Assembly: GCA_947594835.1 (NCBI GenBank)
Contig: CANQEH010000001.1
Span: 248,001-312,000 of the forward strand
Reading direction: 5' to 3'
Source: an uncultured Acetatifactor sp.
Lineage (GTDB): Bacteria; Bacillota; Clostridia; Lachnospirales; Lachnospiraceae
DNA: 64,000 bases
A program made the translations under genes and the position numbers. Below the pieces are notes generated by a model that worked only from the letters and a program-made list of their open reading frames with translations, was not told where the DNA came from and ran no database searches. Shown one piece after another: positions 7,466-16,168 of this stretch (positions are counted from its first letter, which is position 1; each line of letters opens with the position of its first letter).

Positions 7466-8822
7466 GGCTGTCCGCAATGGCAAAGCGGCCGGCAAAGTTG
7501 GGGTGGACTAAGTCTGTGTTTAAGTAGGTGGTAATCTGCTGCGGGTCAAAGTCCAGCCCGTTGTAATTGTCCAGCACATCTACCTGCAGTTCTTCCGCCA
7601 GACCAAGCACAGCCTGCGCATAATCGGCCAGGACATTTCCCGCATCCCCGTGGGGTTCCGTGCCGCGGTCGAACATACCGATCCGATTGGGTGTGCACAG
7701 GACAATCTGTGCCTGCGGGTCTTGGGCGCGGATGGAGGCCACTGCTGTCCGAAGCGCACCGGTAAAGGTGGAGGGATCGTCCGGGTCTGCGGACGATATG
7801 GGGCATCCGATGAAATAGTCGTTCAGCCCGTAGTTGACGACATAGCACATTTTTTTCCCCACAGGAGGGTCTTGAAGGTAGGCGGCAGTCCCGGTATAGA
7901 CCTGGGTGTCTTCCGGCAGTGCAGAGAGATCCCCGTCAAAAAGGGCCTTGACCTGGCCGGGCAGCGGAGCCGCAGGGCTTCCGCCATAACCGCAGTTGAA
8001 CACCTGGGCCCCGGTGAGCCCGGCGACAACCCCTGGGATGGAGGTGGAGTCGGTATAATTGCCGATCACGCTGTCCCCCCAGAAAACGATGCAGTGGTCG
8101 GATAAGTCGGGATAAGACTTCGGCTGAGTCCTGGCGGAGGCCGTCAGAGCCTCTAAACTGGCGGACAAAGCTGCGGCGTTTTCTGCAGTGACAAGATAAC
8201 CGTGGTCGGGGTCGCTGTGCAGCATGATGGTTCTGGAAATATCTTCGGTGGTCCGCCATTCCTCCTTATAGTTGGCGGGATTTGCGACCAGCCACTCCTG
8301 GCTTGCATAGAAATAAAAATGAGCCCCTGTAAAGGAGGGGACAGCGGCCAGAAACGTCTGATAGGCAGCCAATGCCTTTTCATAGCCGTGCGGGGAAAGC
8401 TTCTGCCAATAGTGCAGGGACGGATAGCTTAGGATAATCTCGAAACTGACGGTGGGATAAAGGCTGATCAGATCCCGCAGGCCGACGGGGTCTATCTGGT
8501 CCGGGCGGATGCCCAGGTAAGCCAGATAGACAGTGTTTCCGAAGGCGGCAATGCGCTGAAGGTATTCCTGCAACGTGGACAAGTCAGGAATGCAGTAGGA
8601 GGCTTTCCAGGCGTTAAGCCCCCGATAGTAAGCAAAGTCCTCTGTATGATAAGTGTCGACAGGGTACATGGAGAGAAAAACGGTGTTGTATTCTTCAGAG
8701 GCGATGGCGCGGTAGTCTTCTCTCTGTGCCTTTGGTTTCCAAAAGAGAAAAAGGCCTATGCCCAAAAGGATACAGAGGATGACTGCCGTACTCACAAAGC
8801 GTATTTTTCTTGTGCCTGCCAT
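7446..8822 (-). CDS. Membrane-anchored SGNH/GDSL hydrolase-like protein (1 of 3)
   Basis: The protein has 458 residues: one N-terminal membrane segment (about 8-28), a 200-residue middle region without recognised motifs, and a C-terminal SGNH domain. All four SGNH blocks can be seen: FWGDSVIGN (nucleophile serine), NCGYGG, YGLNDYF (block III) and DLVHPNFAG (catalytic aspartate and histidine). The domain should face outside. Such proteins in surface-glycan loci remove or transfer O-acyl groups, and this is the inferred role. The paralogues at 20137 and 29826 share the FTGALR/FTGNLE segment. The gene runs against the rest of the locus and overlaps the upstream membrane-protein gene tail to tail. 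A Fur-like dyad lies 28 bases upstream. Confidence 0.75.
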   Translation of the reverse strand: MAGTRKIRFVSTAVILCILLGIGLFLFWKPKAQREDYRAIASEEYNTVFLSMYPVDTYHTEDFAYYRGLNAWKASYCIPDLSTLQEYLQRIAAFGNTVYLAYLGIRPDQIDPVGLRDLISLYPTVSFEIILSYPSLHYWQKLSPHGYEKALAAYQTFLAAVPSFTGAHFYFYASQEWLVANPANYKEEWRTTEDISRTIMLHSDPDHGYLVTAENAAALSASLEALTASARTQPKSYPDLSDHCIVFWGDSVIGNYTDSTSIPGVVAGLTGAQVFNCGYGGSPAAPLPGQVKALFDGDLSALPEDTQVYTGTAAYLQDPPVGKKMCYVVNYGLNDYFIGCPISSADPDDPSTFTGALRTAVASIRAQDPQAQIVLCTPNRIGMFDRGTEPHGDAGNVLADYAQAVLGLAEELQVDVLDNYNGLDFDPQQITTYLNTDLVHPNFAGRFAIADSLTALLR

Positions 8823-8850
8823 GGAAGACCTCGCTTTCCAATGATGAATT

Positions 8851-8869
8851 GAAAATGATTTTCATGATG
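8851..8869 (-). promoter_or_regulatory. Fur-box-like dyad upstream of the SGNH gene
   Basis: GAAAATGATTTTCATGATG matches the 19-bp Fur consensus at most positions, and its core TGAAAAT-G-ATTTTCA (8850-8864) is a perfect dyad. It lies between the start of the minus-strand SGNH gene and any promoter for it, so it could act as an operator. The match may be chance in an A/T-rich spacer. Confidence 0.35.
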
Positions 8870-8941
8870 TATAGATAGAAGTATCTTATCATACCTTTTC
8901 TGGAAATGCCACCCCTTAGAAATGCTGCCTTTTTAAAAATC

Positions 8942-8970
8942 TTGCGAATCGTCCGGGTTTGGGGTATACT
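8942..8970 (+). promoter_or_regulatory. Promoter for the 9.0-kb membrane protein gene
   Basis: TTGCGA (8942-8947) and TATACT (8965-8970) are 17 bases apart and lie 25 bases before the ATG, with AAGGAGGT (8983-8990) between. A near-identical promoter (TTGCGC-17-TATACT) stands before the 59.5-kb membrane protein gene. Confidence 0.65.
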
Positions 8971-8995
8971 AAGAGGAAAATGAAGGAGGTTTGCA

Positions 8996-10654
8996 ATGCG
9001 GCCCTGGATAGAGCGATGGCAGGTGTTTTGGAAAAGCAAAGGGTATATGGGGATGCTGAGTCTGACCGCAGTGCTGTCCTACGGTTTTTTGTTGACCCAT
9101 CAGACAGTGGGGATTGATGACACCCCTGACGTCTATTATTTTGAGGAGGGCCTGGCGGCCATTGTGGGGCGCTGGGTATTTTTTTTGCTGAATAAGATCT
9201 TCCGGGTGGCAGAGTTTGGCCCCTTTGTGACGGATCTGGCAGGTGTTTTGCTGCTGATGGCGGCGGTGACGGTGTGGTGCGTGCTGTTTTATTCCATCCT
9301 GAAGGAGAAAGTGCCCTTCTGGGGCTATGTATTTTTCTCCTGCATCTTTCTCTCCTGCCCGCTGATCAGCGAGGTGTATACCTACTATCTTCACAACGGC
9401 GTCTCCCTGGGGTATCTGTGCACCGGCATCAGCCTCTGTTTTTACCGGGAAATGCTGGAACGGCCGGAGCAAAAAAAGCGTTCCCTGCTCCTGGGACTTG
9501 GATCCGCAGGGCTTCTCTGTGTGGCGCTGGGGTGTTATGAGTCCTTTATGGTGGTGTGGCTGCTGGGGCTTTTTCTGGTGCTGCTTGCACAGCGCTATGG
9601 CGGAAACAGGCAAAGGGTGCTTCCGGCCCTGTTGGGCGGCGCCGCTGCCGCTGCGGCGGCAATGGTATTGCGCAGTCTGACGATCGCAGCGGTCACTGCG
9701 ATTTTTGGGCTTGGGGCAATGCGCGGGGAAGCGGCGCAGCGCTCTGTGGCGGAAATGGCGTCCTGGATGGCGGCGCCCGGCGCTGCTGCGGAATTTGCCA
9801 TGGTGTTAAAGCGGATCTTTGTGATGTACGGCGTGTTCGCCTATGCCTACTATCCCATATGGGTTTTCCTGCTGGCGTCTTTCCTTCTCTGGGGATTGGG
9901 GATTTTCTGGACGTTTTACAGGCGGGATGCGTGGTGTATCCTTCTGACGCTCGGCGGCTTTGCGTCGGCATTTTTACTGGTGCTGGTGGAGGGGAGCGCT
10001 ACCCTGTACCGCTCTGCCCAGTTCCTGCCGGTGATATGCGGGTTCGGGGCGCTGCTGGCATCGTTTGCCCTGGAGCGGCTCAAGGGCAAGCTCCTGCCGG
10101 GAAAGCCGGGGCGCGTCGTAAGCCTGTTTGCCGTCTTTTCCCTGTGCGCCGTCCTCTGGAACCAGTGCTTTGATATGAACAGGTGGTTTTATGTCGACTG
10201 GATGAAATATGAGTCTGCCCGGTCTCTGGCGGGGGAGATCACCGGGCGGCTGAAGACAGAGTTTGACACGGCAAAGCCGGTGGTGTTTACCGGCACTTAC
10301 CAGGTGCCAAAGGGAATCATCCAAGACGCCTATGTGCCCTATGGATCGGAGACATTCTATCGGATGAACCGCATTACCTGTGCGGTGGATGAGCATCTGT
10401 TGGAGAAATTCTATCGGGAATACGGGGTGTGGGTGGCGCAGACCCCGGCCCTGAGCGTTATCGACTGGGGACGTTACGCCTTTGGCGACGACTCGGAGCT
10501 GATCCGATTTTTTTCCATGCACGGATATGAACTGCAGCCTCTGACGGACGCTTCCCTGTATGAGGAGGCGGAGGAATACTCGGTGGCTTTGCCCCATTTC
10601 CCGGCGGAGGGTTCCATCGTGGACAGGGGAGAGTATCTGATCGTACATCTTTAG
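8996..10654 (+). CDS. Glucosyltransferase-II-like (GtrII family) membrane protein
   Basis: The protein has 552 residues, roughly ten to twelve membrane spans and a C-terminal soluble part of about 150 residues. The start MRPWIERWQVFWKSKG, the first outer loop VGIDDTPDVYYFEEG with an acidic pair, and the segment KEKVPFWGYVFFS...YTYYLHNGVSLGYL resemble the glucosyltransferase-domain family that includes phage GtrII, which moves glucose from undecaprenyl-phosphate-glucose to a surface polymer on the outer face. A second member lies at 21027. The strong AAGGAGGT ribosome site and its own promoter suggest a separate transcription start. Family assignment is by pattern; the sugar and the acceptor are unknown. 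Confidence 0.65.
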   Translation: MRPWIERWQVFWKSKGYMGMLSLTAVLSYGFLLTHQTVGIDDTPDVYYFEEGLAAIVGRWVFFLLNKIFRVAEFGPFVTDLAGVLLLMAAVTVWCVLFYSILKEKVPFWGYVFFSCIFLSCPLISEVYTYYLHNGVSLGYLCTGISLCFYREMLERPEQKKRSLLLGLGSAGLLCVALGCYESFMVVWLLGLFLVLLAQRYGGNRQRVLPALLGGAAAAAAAMVLRSLTIAAVTAIFGLGAMRGEAAQRSVAEMASWMAAPGAAAEFAMVLKRIFVMYGVFAYAYYPIWVFLLASFLLWGLGIFWTFYRRDAWCILLTLGGFASAFLLVLVEGSATLYRSAQFLPVICGFGALLASFALERLKGKLLPGKPGRVVSLFAVFSLCAVLWNQCFDMNRWFYVDWMKYESARSLAGEITGRLKTEFDTAKPVVFTGTYQVPKGIIQDAYVPYGSETFYRMNRITCAVDEHLLEKFYREYGVWVAQTPALSVIDWGRYAFGDDSELIRFFSMHGYELQPLTDASLYEEAEEYSVALPHFPAEGSIVDRGEYLIVHL

Positions 10655-10667
10655 GGCAGCCATAACG

Positions 10668-10687
10668 GGGGCGCTGATGCCCCTTTT
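10668..10687 (+). promoter_or_regulatory. Hairpin with T-run between two membrane-protein genes
   Basis: GGGGC (10668-10672) and GCCCC (10679-10683) flank six bases and are followed by TTTT. It could be a weak terminator or attenuator, or one more of the hairpins that precede genes in this locus. Confidence 0.4.
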
Positions 10688-10718
10688 GGAGAGACAGGAA
10701 AGGGAATGATCTGGCAAA

Positions 10719-11939
10719 ATGAAACGGAGCAAAAAATACAAAGGAGTGCTTTTTTTCCTGCTGGTGTTTGTCCTGTATCTTGGAATGACATTCTTTTTAT
10801 TTTACAAGCAGTCCATGCTCTATGGAGGATTGTATTTTTCGGACAGTGAGGCTTATATCGATGAGATTCAGGGCGTATACAAAAATGGCGAGATCTCTTA
10901 CCCCGTCATGTTCTGGATTGCCAGACTTTTGAGTCTTTTTATGACACCGAACCATGCCCTGGCGGTGACGTTGACCGGCTTAAACGGGCTGACGTTTCTG
11001 ACTCTTTTCTGTTGGGTAGACAGGTCGTTACAGACGGCGGGACGGGAGAAGTTTGGCTATGGCGCCTCTGTCCTGACCTTCTGCCTGCTCGTCGTGTCCA
11101 TGCTGTTTCCGTTTGGGTATCTGGGGAAGTACCATGACGCTCTGGATGATGGGTTCCTGTTCCGATATGTGGGCACTTTTTCGCCCAACCCCTTCCACAA
11201 TGCGACCTATCTGGCGGCCCGGCCTTTTGCCGCAGTCACTTTTTTCATGGCGGTGGATATCCTGCGGGACTACGAGCGGAAGGAGGGCTGGTTTCGGAAG
11301 GAGACGGCTGCCTTTTCGGCGATGCTGCTATTGACCACGATGACAAAACCCAGCTTTACCCTGGTCTTGGTAAGCGTGTGCGGGCTGGTCATGCTGTGGA
11401 GGCTGTGCCGCAGCAGGGGAAAGGGGATGAAGGCAGCCTTACAGTTTGGGATTGCTTTTTTGCCGACTTTCCTTGCGCTTTTGTATCAGTACCGGGGGAT
11501 GTTTTCCGGGGAGGTGGCAGGAGAGGAGAACGGGATCGTATGGAGTTTTCTTACGGCATGGAAGGAAAAGACGGACAATGTGCCGCTGTCCATCCTTCTG
11601 GGCACAGCGTTTCCGCTCGGCGTACTTTTGTTTCAGCGCAAAAAGGCGCTGGAAAACGGGGCGCTGAAGCTGGCCTGGCAGTGTTTTGGCGTCGCCTTAT
11701 TTACCATGTTGTTTCTGTGTGAAAAAGGCTACCGCGCGGAGCACATGAACTTTGCCTGGGGGTATATGTACGGCCTGTTCTTTCTGTTTGTTACCAGCGC
11801 CGTCACGCTGGCGGGGGAGACCAGGCGGCGTGGCCAGCCGCTCTGGCAGCTTCTGGTGCAGTGGCTTTTGTTTGGCGCCCATCTGGTGTGCGGGGTGGAT
11901 TATCTTGCCATCCTGCTGCGGGGCGGGCTTTACTATTAG
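10719..11939 (+). CDS. Polytopic membrane protein, paralogue of the 2.0-kb protein
   Basis: The protein has 406 residues and about ten hydrophobic spans. The first outer loop reads YFSDSEAYIDEIQG, aligning with YHSDMKAYILEIQG of the protein at 2056. Other shared blocks are NPFHNATYLAARPFA, TTMTKPSFTLVLV, FLPTFLALLYQYRG, CEKGYRAEHMNFAWGYMYG and the C-terminal CGVDYL...YY. The histidine- and asparagine-rich NPFHNATYL block is likely functional. Topology and loop acids suggest a GT-C-type transferase. The family is not one I can name. The gene lies 64 bases after the GtrII-like gene and ends just before a fresh promoter. Confidence 0.6.
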   Translation: MKRSKKYKGVLFFLLVFVLYLGMTFFLFYKQSMLYGGLYFSDSEAYIDEIQGVYKNGEISYPVMFWIARLLSLFMTPNHALAVTLTGLNGLTFLTLFCWVDRSLQTAGREKFGYGASVLTFCLLVVSMLFPFGYLGKYHDALDDGFLFRYVGTFSPNPFHNATYLAARPFAAVTFFMAVDILRDYERKEGWFRKETAAFSAMLLLTTMTKPSFTLVLVSVCGLVMLWRLCRSRGKGMKAALQFGIAFLPTFLALLYQYRGMFSGEVAGEENGIVWSFLTAWKEKTDNVPLSILLGTAFPLGVLLFQRKKALENGALKLAWQCFGVALFTMLFLCEKGYRAEHMNFAWGYMYGLFFLFVTSAVTLAGETRRRGQPLWQLLVQWLLFGAHLVCGVDYLAILLRGGLYY

Positions 11940-11942
11940 CGA

Positions 11943-11971
11943 TTTACGAAATGGGAGAGCTGTGTTACAAT
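11943..11971 (+). promoter_or_regulatory. Promoter before the DUF4910-type gene
   Basis: TTTACG (11943-11948) and TACAAT (11966-11971) with 17-base spacing, 40 bases upstream of the ATG at 12011. It would drive the DUF4910-GT52-ABC-GT2-pseFIG run. Confidence 0.5.
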
Positions 11972-12010
11972 AAAACGATACCTGAGCGGAAGAGATGGTG
12001 GAGGTGGCAT

Positions 12011-13297
12011 ATGGGCGCAGGAGAGGAAATGTATGGGTTTGCCGGGAAATTGTTTCCCATCGGCAGGAGCCTGACGGGGGAAGGGGTTCGTCAGAGCCTG
12101 CGGCTGATACAGGAACAGATCCCGGAGCTTAAGATCATGTCGGTGCCCAGCGGCACCCAGGCGTTTGACTGGACGGTGCCCCAGGAATGGGAGATCCAGG
12201 AAGGGTATATCGAAGACGCAGACGGAGAGCGGATCGTGGACTACGCCGTCAACAATCTGCACGTGATGGGGTATTCCACGCCGGTGGACAGGTATGTCTC
12301 CCTGGAGGAACTGCTCCCCTGCATCAAGGTGGAGGAGGAGCAGCCGGATGTGATTCCATATGTGACCTCTTACTATGCGCCCAGGTATGCGTTCTGTATG
12401 TCAAAGAGACAGCGGGATGCCCTAAAACCCGGCACTTACCACATGGTCATCAAGAGCCGGCATTTTGACGGGCAGTTAAACTATGGGGAGCTGCTGCTTC
12501 CCGGCGCATCCCAGCGGGAGGTGCTTCTGTCCACCTATATCTGCCACCCTTCTATGGCCAACAATGAAGTTTCCGGCCCGGTGGTGGTCACCTGGCTTGC
12601 AAAGTGGCTGAAAAGCCTGGACAGGAAATTGTCCTATCGGATCGTGTTCGTGCCGGAAACCATAGGCTCCATCGTCTATCTGAGCAAAAACCTTGCGGCG
12701 ATGAAGGAGCGCACCATTGCCGGGTTTGTTCTGACCTGTGTGGGGGATGACCGGGCGTACTCCTATCTGGAGACGAGAAAAGGGAATACACTGACGGACC
12801 GGGTGATGCAGAATGTTCTGGGATTTGCCCACCCGGAGTATCAGCGCTACAGTTATCTGGAGCGGGGCTCCGACGAACGGCAGTACAATGCGCCCGGGGT
12901 GGATCTGCCGGTGTGCGATTTCTGCCGTTCCAAATACGGGGAGTACCCGGAGTATCACACCTCTGCGGACGATATGTCGTTTATTTCTCCCCAGGGGCTG
13001 GCCGGTTCCCTGGATGTGATGCGTCAGGTGATTCTGGCGCTGGAATACAACGACTACTACCGGGTGACCTGCCTTTGTGAGCCCCAGCTGGGCAAGCGGG
13101 GGCTGTATCCCACGGAAAGCCGGAAGGGCATTTACCGCGAAGTGAAGAAGATGACCAACCTGATCGCCTATGCAGACGGCACGGAGGATCTTCTGGCAAT
13201 CAGCAGCCGGATCGGCGTGCCGGTGGAGGAACTGATCCCGCTGGTGGACAAGCTCTGCCAGGCGGGGCTTTTGGAAAGCGCAAAGGAGCGGCGTTAA
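12011..13297 (+). CDS. DUF4910/DUF2172-type aminopeptidase-like protein
   Basis: The protein has 428 residues. The ATG at 12011 follows GGAGG by a good distance. The centre resembles M28-type zinc peptidases with altered motifs: ICHPSMANNEVSG (about 178-190), the glutamate in VPETIGS, and YHTSADD (about 320-326). An inserted DUF2172-like segment and a C-terminal winged-helix region (about 370-425) complete the known layout of this family. Members are found again and again in surface-polysaccharide loci rather than in peptide metabolism, and their substrate is not settled. Here it is followed after one base by the GT52-like gene. A role in trimming or modifying a sugar-peptide or an amino-sugar substituent is possible but unproven. 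Confidence 0.7.
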   Translation: MGAGEEMYGFAGKLFPIGRSLTGEGVRQSLRLIQEQIPELKIMSVPSGTQAFDWTVPQEWEIQEGYIEDADGERIVDYAVNNLHVMGYSTPVDRYVSLEELLPCIKVEEEQPDVIPYVTSYYAPRYAFCMSKRQRDALKPGTYHMVIKSRHFDGQLNYGELLLPGASQREVLLSTYICHPSMANNEVSGPVVVTWLAKWLKSLDRKLSYRIVFVPETIGSIVYLSKNLAAMKERTIAGFVLTCVGDDRAYSYLETRKGNTLTDRVMQNVLGFAHPEYQRYSYLERGSDERQYNAPGVDLPVCDFCRSKYGEYPEYHTSADDMSFISPQGLAGSLDVMRQVILALEYNDYYRVTCLCEPQLGKRGLYPTESRKGIYREVKKMTNLIAYADGTEDLLAISSRIGVPVEELIPLVDKLCQAGLLESAKERR

Positions 13298-13298
13298 G

Positions 13299-14396
13299 AT
13301 GAGCAAGGAACGGATTTACGTCTGCCATACTTATTATCACGTCTATGTGACGTTTTTAAAAGAATTAAACCTGCCCAGGGAAAAGTGGGGGCAGGCGACC
13401 CTGCTCCTGAGCAAAATGTCGACAGATTTTGAACAGCTAAAGGACAGGGTGGAGAGCACAGGACTGTTTGAACAGGTGCTGGAGTATGACGAAAAGCGGG
13501 AAACTTTTTTCCCGGAACTGGCAAAGTACCGGGAGGACAAAGGGAACATTGTCTTCAATATGTTTTCCAGAATCCGCTTTACCAAGAAGCTGGCGAAGCT
13601 GAATGCGCCCTATGTGCCGGTGGATTTTAAGGAGTATGGGGCCATCTATGTATTTTACGACAGCGACCCCATCGGATATTATCTGAACTGGAAGCACATT
13701 CCCTACCATGCCATGGAGGGGGGATTAAATTTTCAGGCCCAGGTGGATGAAGCACGGTATGACAACCGGGGGCATTTTGGCTTGAAAGTCTTTTTTTCCA
13801 GATATCTGAACCTGATTTTTATCCAGAACGGATACGGGAAGTACTGTATCGACATGGAGGTAAACGATATCTCCCTGATCCCCTACCCGTTTCCGAGATA
13901 TGTGGAGCAGTCCAGGCAGGCCCTGGTGGATGCGCTGGATCAGGAGAAGAAGGATCTGATCCTGAAAGCCTTTATCCGGGATAAGGAGACACTGGAGCGC
14001 CAGATCGCGGAGAGCAGCCGGATGGGGGATAAGATATTGGTTCTGACGGAGCCGTTGTGCTCCCTGGATGTACGGGAACGAATCTTCCGGGATATCGCGG
14101 AGCGCTACCAAAAGGAAGGGACGGTCTTTTTCAAGCCCCATCCCAGGGATCTGTTGGATTACCGCACGCTGTTTGCGGAGTATCCGCAGTTTGACCCGTC
14201 CATTCCCATGGAAATGCTGAATTTTTTCCCGGGGCTTCGCTTCCGAAAGGTGGTAGGGGTGTTTACGGAACTGTGCGGGATCTCTTTTGCGGAGGAGAAG
14301 GTCAGCCTTGGCCCCGACTTTATGGATCAGTATGAAGATCCCCGCATCCACAGACAGAACGAACAGATAGAAACGGCAGGCGCAAAACGCCGATAG
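13299..14396 (+). CDS. GT52/sialyltransferase-like protein, candidate pseudaminyltransferase
   Basis: The protein has 365 residues, is soluble and has no membrane segment. It opens with ERIYVCHTYYHVYVTFL, the start seen in GT52 and related bacterial sialyltransferases. It carries the FFKPHPRDLLDY segment (about residue 280), whose HP motif contacts the CMP-sugar phosphate in this superfamily, and a later GVFTELC. Pseudaminic acid is activated as a CMP-sugar like sialic acid. The downstream genes pseF, pseI and pseG make that donor. The most economical reading is a transferase for pseudaminic acid. It is followed by an ABC exporter after ten bases. Confidence 0.65.
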   Translation: MSKERIYVCHTYYHVYVTFLKELNLPREKWGQATLLLSKMSTDFEQLKDRVESTGLFEQVLEYDEKRETFFPELAKYREDKGNIVFNMFSRIRFTKKLAKLNAPYVPVDFKEYGAIYVFYDSDPIGYYLNWKHIPYHAMEGGLNFQAQVDEARYDNRGHFGLKVFFSRYLNLIFIQNGYGKYCIDMEVNDISLIPYPFPRYVEQSRQALVDALDQEKKDLILKAFIRDKETLERQIAESSRMGDKILVLTEPLCSLDVRERIFRDIAERYQKEGTVFFKPHPRDLLDYRTLFAEYPQFDPSIPMEMLNFFPGLRFRKVVGVFTELCGISFAEEKVSLGPDFMDQYEDPRIHRQNEQIETAGAKRR

Positions 14397-14406
14397 GAGG
14401 GACTCC

Positions 14407-16164
14407 GTGATCGGGATGATAAAAAAGCTGAACGTGCTCCTGGACGGGAGACAGAAGCGGATCATGGCAGGGCTGATGGTGCTGATGGCGATTGGCGCCC
14501 TTTTGCAGACCGCTGGCGTGGGACTGCTGGTGCAGGTAGTGAATGTGGTCATTGACCCGGACGCCATTGAGAACAGCCGGGCGGTGGCAAGGCTGTATGA
14601 GCTGCTTGGCAGCAGGGATCATAAGAGTTTTTCCATTACGGTGATGGTTCTTCTGGTCTTGATCTTTGTGGTGAAAAACCTGTTTTTGTACGTCCAGCAG
14701 AAGCTCACCTTTTCCTTTGTGTACACCAATCAGTTCCGCACTTCAGAGCGGATGATGCGCAATTACCTGCGCAGGGGATATGAATTTTACTTAAACGCGG
14801 ATACGGCGGTGGTACAGCGCAGTATCACCTCGGACGTGAACAATATGTACGCCCTGATTCTCTGTCTCCTGCAGTTTTTGTCGGATGGGGCGGTCTCCCT
14901 GTTCATCGTGGGGTATTGTTTTCTCACAAACGGCACCATGACCATGGTTCTGGCGGTGGTGCTGGTAGCGCTGATGCTGGTGGTCAAAAAGGTGTTAAAG
15001 CCTATTATGTACAAGGCGGGAAAGGACAACCAGGATTATTACAGCAGCCTGTTTAAGTGGATTTCCCAGACAGTGCAGGGCATCAAAGAGGTGAAGGTAA
15101 ACGGCAAGGAGCAGTATTTTGTGGGGGAATATATCAAGTGCGGCCGCGGGTATGTAGATGCGGTGCAGCGGTACAGCCTGTACAACAATATCCCCAAACT
15201 GCTGATGGAGACGGCCTGTGTAGCCGCTATGGTGGGCTATATGATTTTTCAGGTAGCCACGGGGGTTTCCACGGAAAATATGCTGAGCGTGCTCTCCACG
15301 CTTGCCGCCGCGGCATTTGTTCTTCTGCCGTGCGTCAACCGGATCAACAATCAGATCAATTCCATTGCCTATTTTGAGCCTTTCTTCATGGGGGTCAGCG
15401 ACAATCTGCAGGATGAGATCCGGGGGGAGAAGGTGGATTTGTCCATTTTCTCTGCGGAGGCATCCAAACTGCCCGTGAAAGAACAGATCACGCTGCGGGA
15501 TATCACATACGCCTATCCCAATACGGACAAGCTGATCTTCGACCACGCGGAACTGACGATCCCCGTCGGAAAGGCCGTCGGGATCGTGGGGACGACCGGT
15601 GCGGGAAAGAGCACGGTGGTAGATATCCTGTTGGGGCTTTTGAAAGTCAGGACGGGAGAGGTTTTGGCGGATGGCGTGAACGTGCAGGAAAACTACCGGG
15701 GATGGCTGAGAAACATCGGCTATATCCCTCAGATGATCTTTATGCTGGACGATACGATCCGCAACAATGTGGCTTTCGGTGTGCCACGGGAGGAAGTGGA
15801 TGAAAAGCGTCTCTGGGAGGTGCTTAGGGAGGCCCAGCTGGATGAATTTGTAAAGAGCCTGCCGGAGGGACTTGAGACCGGCATCGGCGAGAGAGGCATC
15901 CGCCTTTCCGGAGGGCAGCGGCAGCGGATCGGCATTGCCAGGGCGCTTTACCACGATCCGGAGGTGCTGGTGATGGATGAGGCCACGTCGGCCCTGGACA
16001 ACGATACGGAGGCGGCGGTGATGGAATCCATCAACCGGCTCCATGGCAGGAAGACGCTGATCATCATCGCCCACAGGCTCCAGACCATTGAAAAGTGCGA
16101 CCTGGTGTATCGGGTGGAAGGTGGGAAAGCCACACTGGAGCGCGGAGAGCTGCCGAGGAGATGA
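14407..16164 (+). CDS. ABC exporter (fused membrane and ATPase domains), possible lipid-linked oligosaccharide flippase
   Basis: The protein has 585 residues. Six membrane spans (about 20-320) are followed by an ATPase domain with Walker A GTTGAGKST (about 397-405), signature LSGGQRQR, Walker B VLVMDEATSALD and a switch histidine in IIIAHR. The GTG start stands five bases after GGAGGG. It sits between a GT52-like transferase and a GT2, inside the pseudaminic module. Exporters of the same build (PglK/WlaB) flip lipid-linked oligosaccharides for protein glycosylation, and lipid A or peptide exporters share the fold. The flippase reading is an inference from the neighbours. Confidence 0.8.
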   Translation: MIGMIKKLNVLLDGRQKRIMAGLMVLMAIGALLQTAGVGLLVQVVNVVIDPDAIENSRAVARLYELLGSRDHKSFSITVMVLLVLIFVVKNLFLYVQQKLTFSFVYTNQFRTSERMMRNYLRRGYEFYLNADTAVVQRSITSDVNNMYALILCLLQFLSDGAVSLFIVGYCFLTNGTMTMVLAVVLVALMLVVKKVLKPIMYKAGKDNQDYYSSLFKWISQTVQGIKEVKVNGKEQYFVGEYIKCGRGYVDAVQRYSLYNNIPKLLMETACVAAMVGYMIFQVATGVSTENMLSVLSTLAAAAFVLLPCVNRINNQINSIAYFEPFFMGVSDNLQDEIRGEKVDLSIFSAEASKLPVKEQITLRDITYAYPNTDKLIFDHAELTIPVGKAVGIVGTTGAGKSTVVDILLGLLKVRTGEVLADGVNVQENYRGWLRNIGYIPQMIFMLDDTIRNNVAFGVPREEVDEKRLWEVLREAQLDEFVKSLPEGLETGIGERGIRLSGGQRQRIGIARALYHDPEVLVMDEATSALDNDTEAAVMESINRLHGRKTLIIIAHRLQTIEKCDLVYRVEGGKATLERGELPRR

Positions 16165-16168
16165 GCAT

